Shown here one piece after another: positions 6,616-9,740 of a stretch of 9,740 nt of DNA. Source of the stretch: a bacterium (GTDB lineage: Bacteria; Hydrogenedentota; Hydrogenedentia; Hydrogenedentiales; SLHB01); the NCBI GenBank assembly GCA_024231375.1, contig JAAEQP010001364.1, forward strand, positions 1 to 9,740, in the 5' to 3' direction. The notes beneath the pieces were generated by a model that had not been told where the DNA came from, did not search any database, and was given only the letters and a program-made list of their open reading frames with translations. The position numbers and the translations under genes were made by a program. The number at the start of each line of letters is the position of its first letter. Within the stretch, counting starts at the first letter, position 1.

Positions 6616-6716
6616 CGTCCCACAACCCTCCCCACCGCCCATATCAACAACACCACCCCCGCGCAGCCCACGTACCACACCCAACCACAACCCGCCAGGA
6701 TACACGCAAGCATCAT
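6612..6716 (-). CDS. Very short single-span membrane protein
   Basis: This 34-aa ORF begins MMLACILAGCGWVWYVGC and continues AGVVLLIWAVGRVVGR. It is almost wholly hydrophobic with a basic C-terminus, so a single membrane helix or a tight pair. Support comes from position: its ATG overlaps the stop of the upstream gene, its TGA overlaps the ATG of the downstream gene, and a run of GGAGG units precedes it. It fills what would otherwise be the only gap in a chain of overlapping genes. Function is unknown. Confidence 0.6.
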   Translation of the reverse strand: MMLACILAGCGWVWYVGCAGVVLLIWAVGRVVGR

Positions 6717-6910
6717 CGCCCTTTCCTCCTCCTCCTACGCGCCTGCCTCTTCGCATCCTCGCAATCACGCACGCACTCGTCCACAAATCCCAGCATCCGC
6801 TCTCGCGTCTCCGCAACCGAACGCTCGTGTTCAGGGTTGCGCTGGCGCTCGTACATCGGGCCGCTCTTGCGCATGCGCCTACGCCTGAACATGGACGCGA
6901 GCGAGGTCAT
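6713..6910 (-). CDS. Small Arg-rich hypothetical protein
   Basis: This 65-aa protein starts at the ATG overlapping the previous stop (ATGA at 6910). It is highly charged, with basic clusters at both ends (FRRRRMRK near residue 8 and RQARRRRRKGR at the C-terminus) around an acidic helix (SVAETRERMLGFVDECVRDCEDA). This could bind nucleic acid or acidic partners, but no fold is recognised. Longer starts upstream overlap the previous gene and were not used. Confidence 0.68.
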   Translation of the reverse strand: MTSLASMFRRRRMRKSGPMYERQRNPEHERSVAETRERMLGFVDECVRDCEDAKRQARRRRRKGR

Positions 6911-7188
6911 TTGGTGGCACCCACCGCCATCCCACTCTTGCCTCCCGTCAGCATCCATTCCGCCTGCGCCAAGATGTTCGTCAGCGGCACGCCCGTATCG
7001 CCCCCGTTGCGCATTACCAGAAACACGCCCGCCTTCACTCCTTCGCGATAACCCCTCACCATGCCCTCGCGCTTCGCTGCCGTCACCACCTCGGCCACGC
7101 GCTCTGCCTCACCGGGATCGTACTCGCACCACGCGCACAGGGCGACCACCGTAACGAGCAACCAAAATACCAACCACTTCGTACTCAT
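6907..7188 (-). CDS. Membrane-anchored hypothetical protein
   Basis: This 93-aa protein has a single N-terminal hydrophobic segment, KWLVFWLLVTVVALCAWC (residues 4 to 21), then a soluble helical region rich in charge (EAERVAEVVTAAKREGMVRGYREGVKAG). The segment works as a signal anchor; no good lipobox precedes C18 or C21. This architecture, one span then a helix, occurs in i-spanins and in other phage inner-membrane proteins, so spanin is only one possibility and no outer partner is seen. Both ends overlap neighbours by ATGA. Confidence 0.7.
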   Translation of the reverse strand: MSTKWLVFWLLVTVVALCAWCEYDPGEAERVAEVVTAAKREGMVRGYREGVKAGVFLVMRNGGDTGVPLTNILAQAEWMLTGGKSGMAVGATK

Positions 7189-7808
7189 ATCTTGTCCGCC
7201 CCGTAGCGCGCCTGGTCGGGCTTCGTCAGAAGGTGCTCGTAGTCACCACGCGGCGACAGTGCGTTGTCAGGCGTGGCGTGCGGTCCAATCTTGTGCTCGC
7301 ACAACCAGCGGTTGGCTGCGTCAATGACCACGGAAAGGTTAATGAATGCGCTTGGAATGCTGTCTTTACACGAGTCGCGCCAACGCTTGACGCCCGTATT
7401 CCACTCGCGCACCGCCCCCTCCACCAGTTCGCACGCCTCCCCGAACGGTGTCTTCGCGCCCATCATGCGACACGTGCGCTCTTTCGCCATCTCCATGTCG
7501 CGTTCTGCTAGGGGGTGCGGCTTCTCCAACGCATCCGCCATTGCGTCCAGATCGGCGTTGATCTCCGCATTCCTCTGCGCCGTCGCCCTCGCCAAGTCAC
7601 CCGGGGGCATGTACGGAAAGCGGGGTTGAAGCGCATCCACCAACCCACCCGCCGCCTCAACCCAACCCGCAGCCGCATCCACACGCAAACGCGCCACCTC
7701 CTGCGGGCGCCCAGTCGCTATCTCGTCCGCACTCGCGTTCCTCAACCCGCTCATGCTCTCGTTCAGGCACAGGTCAGCCTTCGCTATCAGTTCTCCGGGG
7801 GTCATCAT
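7185..7808 (-). CDS. Hypothetical helical phage protein
   Basis: This 207-aa protein starts at the ATG that shares one base with the preceding stop (TGATGATG). GAGGAGGG lies 7 bases upstream, a strong ribosome site, which favours this start over an ATG 27 bases earlier. The sequence is predicted mostly helical by composition: GELIAKADLCLNE, VAAAGWVEAAGGLVDAL-like amphipathic stretches near 45 to 60, an EINADLDAMADALEKP coil near 85 to 100, and a CELVEGAVREWNTGVKRW helix near 125. There are no zinc sites and no nuclease or helicase motifs. A small terminase or structural role is conceivable from location only. Confidence 0.75.
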   Translation of the reverse strand: MMTPGELIAKADLCLNESMSGLRNASADEIATGRPQEVARLRVDAAAGWVEAAGGLVDALQPRFPYMPPGDLARATAQRNAEINADLDAMADALEKPHPLAERDMEMAKERTCRMMGAKTPFGEACELVEGAVREWNTGVKRWRDSCKDSIPSAFINLSVVIDAANRWLCEHKIGPHATPDNALSPRGDYEHLLTKPDQARYGADKI

Positions 7809-8062
7809 CAAAACACCCTCCTCAAGCACACCCACCCATCGCCCGCTCGCGTCAGCACCTCCACCTTACGCGGCACCCGCGCGCACCTGTTCCTCATCAC
7901 CTCCAGCGCGCACCACTCCATGTTCCGCACGTGCCCGTGCCCACTCCAGATCCAATCACCATCATCCCCTGGCACTCGCGCCCACTTGCGCGGGTCCATC
8001 CAGTCGGTCAGCGTCCGCCGGTCCTCCAGCGCCGCGGTGGTCTGCTCGTCGGTTGTGTTCAT
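7808..8062 (-). CDS. Small hypothetical protein
   Basis: This 84-aa protein has five tryptophans in its first 75 residues (DWMDPRKWARVPG, GDWIWSGHGHVRNMEW) and two cysteines. Its ATG overlaps the upstream stop as ATGA and is preceded by GAGGGGG. The RNRCARVPRKVEVLTRAGDGWVCLRRVF tail looks like a beta-rich end. No family is recognised. Confidence 0.72.
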   Translation of the reverse strand: MNTTDEQTTAALEDRRTLTDWMDPRKWARVPGDDGDWIWSGHGHVRNMEWCALEVMRNRCARVPRKVEVLTRAGDGWVCLRRVF

Positions 8063-8460
8063 ATATCCCCCTCACGCAACTTCACCCCACCGACCTCAAC
8101 CGTGAACCCGTGGGCGTAGTATCCATTATGGCAGTTATACAGGTGGATGTACCGCTCATGCTCCCCGCTCACTATGCGAAACACCACCATTCCGCCAGAA
8201 TCAAGCGCGTTATAGTCCCCACCCTCGTCGTCCGTCGCGCTCTTGATCTCCCGAAAGAAGTCGGTATCGAACACGTAGCCGCCTACCTCCAGCATCGGGT
8301 CGTCCTTGGCGCGCTCAACGATGCGCGGGGTCACCTCTCGCGCAATGAACCAATCCGCGTTCTCGCAACAATCCTGGCTCATGTCAAAACCAAGAACGAC
8401 GTTGTTCATATCCACGAAGTTGACTTTGTCGGGCCACGATTCCTGCTTGAGTATCAACAT
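8059..8460 (-). CDS. DUF7448-like phage protein
   Basis: This 133-aa protein contains FDMSQDCCENADWF near residue 25 and VVFRIVSGEHERYIHLYNCHNGYYAHGF near 91 to 118. The DCCE motif with a C-terminal block ending in NGYY resembles phage proteins of the DUF7448 type, whose function is unknown. The cysteine pair and the histidines could bind metal. It has a strong GAGGAGG ribosome site 6 to 7 bases before the ATG and overlaps the upstream ORF by 7 bases. The family is named from memory; the coding call is firm. Confidence 0.78.
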   Translation of the reverse strand: MLILKQESWPDKVNFVDMNNVVLGFDMSQDCCENADWFIAREVTPRIVERAKDDPMLEVGGYVFDTDFFREIKSATDDEGGDYNALDSGGMVVFRIVSGEHERYIHLYNCHNGYYAHGFTVEVGGVKLREGDI

Positions 8461-8666
8461 CCACCCACCTCCTCGTTCACGCTCCCGCGCTCAGTCAGCA
8501 CACTCCGCACACTCGTCTCGTTCATGCGCGCACCCATCCGCTCCATCTCTCGCTCGCGGGGGGGCACTCTCGCCCGCATGGACGCCCACACGGCATCAAA
8601 CTCACGGGCGGTTATCTCAGCCAACCCGCCACGCACCACCCCCCAACTGTTCCACGCAATCGCCAC
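8454..8666 (-). CDS. Small hypothetical protein directly after the tRNA
   Basis: The reading frame is open into the tRNA, but a start there is unlikely. A GTG at 8666 has GGAG 5 bases upstream and begins 14 bases after the tRNA 3' end, giving 70 aa: a Trp/Gly-rich start, then charged helices (EITAREFDAVWASMRARV, REREMERMGARMNETSV). The stop overlaps the ATG of the DUF7448-like gene. It is the first gene of the leftward coupled chain. Function is unknown. An ATG further in (about 41 aa) lacks a ribosome site. Confidence 0.5.
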   Translation of the reverse strand: MAIAWNSWGVVRGGLAEITAREFDAVWASMRARVPPREREMERMGARMNETSVRSVLTERGSVNEEVGGC

Positions 8667-8680
8667 ATTCACTCCAGGTG

Positions 8681-8752
8681 TTGCAGGGACCGGAATCGAA
8701 CCGGCGTAGCTGTGGGTATGAACCACAACAGGGAACCAGCACCCACCCTGCG
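8681..8752 (-). tRNA. tRNA with CAT anticodon (Met, initiator-like, or Ile2)
   Basis: The minus strand folds as a 72-nt cloverleaf. The 7-nt acceptor strands (8752 to 8746 with 8688 to 8682) pair at all but the first position. The D arm is GGG/CCC around a loop with GG. The anticodon stem TGTGG/CCACA carries loop TTCATAC with anticodon CAT at 8720 to 8718. The variable loop is GCTAC, and the T arm GCCGG-TTCGATT-CCGGT is canonical. The discriminator is A and CCA is not encoded (CAC follows). The unpaired C1 and A72 are the hallmark of bacterial initiator tRNA, but the anticodon stem has two, not three, consecutive G-C pairs, so identity is unsettled. An Ile2 tRNA whose C34 is modified to lysidine is also possible. 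Confidence 0.85.
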
Positions 8753-8785
8753 GTCAGTCTCGTATGCATCCCCACTCACGCGCAC

Positions 8786-8815
8786 ATCATCCCACGCACC
8801 CACACCCACCGTCAA
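8786..8815 (-). promoter_or_regulatory. Candidate sigma-70 promoter for tRNA and leftward operon
   Basis: On the minus strand TTGACG (8815 to 8810) and GATGAT (8791 to 8786) are separated by 18 bases, with 5/6 and 4/6 matches to consensus. Transcription would start near 8779, about 27 bases before the tRNA 5' end, a natural leader for RNase P processing. The call is inferred from match and place. Confidence 0.45.
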
Positions 8816-8820
8816 GCACT

Positions 8821-8829
8821 ATTATCGCA
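8821..8829 (-). promoter_or_regulatory. Candidate extended -10 promoter (TGC-GATAAT)
   Basis: The minus strand reads TGC then GATAAT (5/6 consensus), the extended -10 pattern that can work without a -35 box; none is seen at 17 bases. The start would lie near 8814, upstream of the first candidate promoter, so the two could be tandem leftward promoters. Confidence 0.3.
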
Positions 8830-8871
8830 CAGTTCCCTAACAAACTCGCGCATCGTTCACTTTTCTCACCC

Positions 8872-8888
8872 GTTCATCAGCAATGAAC
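8872..8888. repeat. Inverted repeat GTTCAT-N5-ATGAAC
   Basis: A 6-bp perfect inverted repeat with a 5-base centre (CAGCA) lies about 50 bases upstream of the extended -10 candidate. It could be an operator; a palindrome of this length also arises by chance. Confidence 0.3.
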
Positions 8889-8910
8889 ACGCCCTCTCAC
8901 TGAACACGCA

Positions 8911-8934
8911 CCCACACCCACACCCACACCCACA
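8911..8934. repeat. Tandem hexamer repeat (CCCACA)4
   Basis: There are four exact copies of CCCACA, read as TGTGGG on the minus strand, with related CACCCA runs at about 8798 to 8810. It is a simple tandem repeat with all G on one strand, able in principle to form a G-rich single-strand structure. Confidence 0.85.
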
Positions 8935-9013
8935 TTACCGATCACTCATAATCCGCAATTCGCGAATAACGAATCACCCGTAACGACTTCCGCACACGTC
9001 ACATGTTCCAACT

Positions 9014-9058
9014 ATGTTACACTGCAAACACTGACATTGTTCCACCCATTTGTAACAT
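9014..9058. repeat. 8-bp inverted repeat ATGTTACA/TGTAACAT with TGTTCCA repeats
   Basis: The arms are at 9014 to 9021 and 9051 to 9058, a perfect 8-bp match with a 29-base spacer. TGTTCCA also occurs twice (9004 to 9010 and 9038 to 9044). Four TGTT-type elements thus fall in 55 bases of the lower-GC island, as in iteron or operator clusters. Confidence 0.5.
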
Positions 9059-9080
9059 CCACCACCCCCTCACCGCCCCC

Positions 9081-9374
9081 TCACCCCACCACTTGCGCGT
9101 ACCCGGCAGTGCGCAGCCGCTTACCCGCTCGTGCCCGCCCACACGTTGACAATCGCGCGCACCAAAGTTGACAATCAACCGCGCTCACCGCCTCACCACC
9201 GCACCACCGCACCCTCGCCAGTCCCCCGTAGGGGGACAACGCACCCGCATCACCACCCACACCCCCCACATCCCGCTCAGGCCGCTCACCACGCACCAGG
9301 ATGCCTCTCAGCGGGCGAACCCACCCATACCCATACTCAGACACGCGCCAGAACTCGCGCCCCGTAAAACGCAT
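9081..9374 (-). CDS. Doubtful ORF in the control region
   Basis: This 97-aa reading frame begins MRFTGREFWRVSEYGYGWVR, protein-like for about 30 residues. It then becomes glycine- and arginine-rich low-complexity sequence running across the GC hairpin and the GTTGACAATC repeats. A TGAGGA lies about 10 bases before the ATG. It may be a small real gene with a false extension, or chance in G-rich sequence. No family is recognised. Confidence 0.25.
   Translation of the reverse strand: MRFTGREFWRVSEYGYGWVRPLRGILVRGERPERDVGGVGGDAGALSPYGGLARVRWCGGEAVSAVDCQLWCARLSTCGRARAGKRLRTAGYAQVVG
9145..9179. repeat. GTTGACAATC direct repeat, 22-bp period
   Basis: The 10-base unit starts at 9145 and 9167. The second copy extends to a small palindrome, GTTGA-CAA-TCAAC (9167 to 9179). 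Each contains a TTGACA, but no -10 box follows at 16 to 18 bases. A 22-bp period is about two helical turns, fitting a protein-binding repeat. Confidence 0.55.
9221..9237. repeat. Perfect GC hairpin GTCCCCC-GTA-GGGGGAC
   Basis: This is a 7-bp inverted repeat with a 3-base loop. No T run follows on either strand, so it is not a standard rho-independent terminator. It may be a structural signal in the control region, such as a protein site or single-strand origin element. Confidence 0.6.
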
Positions 9375-9510
9375 CCTCGTGCGTCCTCAGACGTTTGCGG
9401 GAAAAATCCGATGTGTGCGGGGGATGCATTCATATACACGAAGCAACCCAGGCGGGGGAAGGGGTGCCGGGTTCGACCACGCTGTGGTGCATACAACAGT
9501 ACGCACGACG

Positions 9511-9516
9511 CATAAT
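9511..9516 (+). promoter_or_regulatory. Possible -10 box (CATAAT) for a leaderless transcript
   Basis: CATAAT (5/6 consensus) ends 7 bases before the ATG at 9524, so transcription would begin at or next to that codon. No -35 box is evident at 17 bases. Confidence 0.25.
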
Positions 9517-9523
9517 CTACACT

Positions 9524-9740
9524 ATGTCGACCGATTCACATGCCCAGGTTGCTTTTATAACCGCACTAGCTGCCGACACTTGCGACGGATCGTGCCCGAG
9601 TAAGGGTATACTCGCATGGTATGATCGCAGCCATTGCGGGCAGTACGGCACACCTGGTCGTGGGTTGATGCAGGCTGGTAATTGCGGGCTCGCCGGCGTG
9701 GGGGCGTGTGCGTGTCCGAGGCGCCAAAAGAGTTACATAA
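9524..9740 (+). CDS. Partial cysteine-rich ORF running off the right edge
   Basis: The frame from the ATG stays open for 72 codons to the window end. The product has seven cysteines arranged as TCDGSC (residues 19 to 24), HCGQYG, NCGLAG and ACAC, with many glycines, suggesting metal binding or disulfides. It is the only candidate rightward gene here and coincides with the change of strand composition. No ribosome site precedes the ATG; a CATAAT box 7 bases upstream would make it leaderless. A competing frame ending at 9603 also contains a CxxC, so the coding call is tentative. Confidence 0.4.
   Translation, partial: MSTDSHAQVAFITALAADTCDGSCPSKGILAWYDRSHCGQYGTPGRGLMQAGNCGLAGVGACACPRRQKSYI

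Larger units (their letters stand above)
8753..9523. other. Long intergenic control or origin-like region
   Basis: No well-supported gene occupies these 770 bases. The plus strand is strikingly C-rich and G-poor from about 8753 to 9380, then becomes G-richer. A lower-GC island spans about 8935 to 9058. Short repeats, a perfect GC hairpin and candidate leftward promoters are concentrated here, between the leftward operon and a possible rightward gene. A divergent control region or replication origin fits; no initiator protein is in the window to support this. Confidence 0.5.

Noticed and set aside
6616..6816. N-terminal extension of the 71-aa gene to an ATG at 6816
   Set aside because: The extension is glycine- and arginine-rich, covers two better-supported genes, and the ATG at 6615 has the ATGA junction.
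7753..8709. 318-codon plus-strand open frame
   Set aside because: It runs antisense to four coupled genes and ends inside the tRNA; Pro/Ser/Arg-rich composition.
8840..8858. Short leader-peptide ORF upstream of the tRNA (13 codons)
   Set aside because: Weak ribosome site, no regulatory codon run, and it overlaps the candidate promoter elements.
9455..9495. Possible second tRNA on the plus strand (GGGTTCGACC)
   Set aside because: The bases after the TTCGACC loop do not pair with the preceding CCGGG, and no anticodon or acceptor stem can be built.
9308..9496. 62-aa minus-strand ORF
   Set aside because: No ribosome site, no recognisable motif, and it overlaps the start of another doubtful ORF on the same strand.
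9430..9603. 58-aa plus-strand ORF ending with a CPGC...C motif
   Set aside because: The zinc-ribbon-like end is tempting, but the first half is low-complexity, no ribosome site is clear, and it conflicts with the longer cysteine-rich frame. Neither is certain.

Overview
The window looks like about 10 kb of a GC-rich tailed bacteriophage or prophage (Caudoviricetes) from an unidentified bacterial host. The evidence is a terminase large subunit and a portal protein of the P22-like podovirus type, short tightly packed genes, ATGA stop/start overlaps, several strong Shine-Dalgarno sites and a phage-borne tRNA. Nothing in the sequence fixes the host. Nearly all genes lie on the minus strand and read right to left.

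Layout from right to left. The right edge (9524 to 9740) holds a possible plus-strand, cysteine-rich ORF that runs off the window. Next comes about 770 bases (8753 to 9523) with no convincing gene. It contains a GTTGACAATC direct repeat, a perfect GC hairpin, an 8-bp inverted repeat, a (CCCACA)4 tract, candidate leftward promoters, and a switch in strand composition near 9400. This fits a control or origin-like region between divergent transcription units. A tRNA with a CAT anticodon (8681 to 8752) stands at the head of the leftward operon. After it come small unknown genes: a 70-aa protein, a DUF7448-like protein, then proteins of 84, 207, 93, 65, 34 and 71 aa. All are joined by overlaps of 1 to 7 bases. 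The last of them overlaps the terminase large subunit (4520 to 6403).

Downstream of the terminase is a 51-aa two-helix membrane protein that overlaps, in another frame, a second short ORF. Then come a 104-aa conserved-looking protein and a PAPS-reductase-like PP-loop protein with a probable Fe-S cysteine set. A 123-base intergenic stretch follows. It carries two copies of a 16-bp palindrome, consensus TTCTCA-N4-TGMGAA on the minus strand. Then come a GroES (cpn10)-like protein, the portal protein and a 102-aa unknown protein. At the far left another pair of the same palindromes, in the same order and orientation, precedes whatever gene lies beyond the window, with a TTGACA box between them.

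Interpretation: this is a DNA-packaging and head-assembly module with a co-chaperonin gene beside the portal. The paired palindromes look like operators, or RNA hairpins, of a regulon controlling successive leftward transcription units. The functional names for the terminase, portal, PAPS-reductase family and GroES-like protein rest on motifs read by eye. The remaining small genes are unrecognised.
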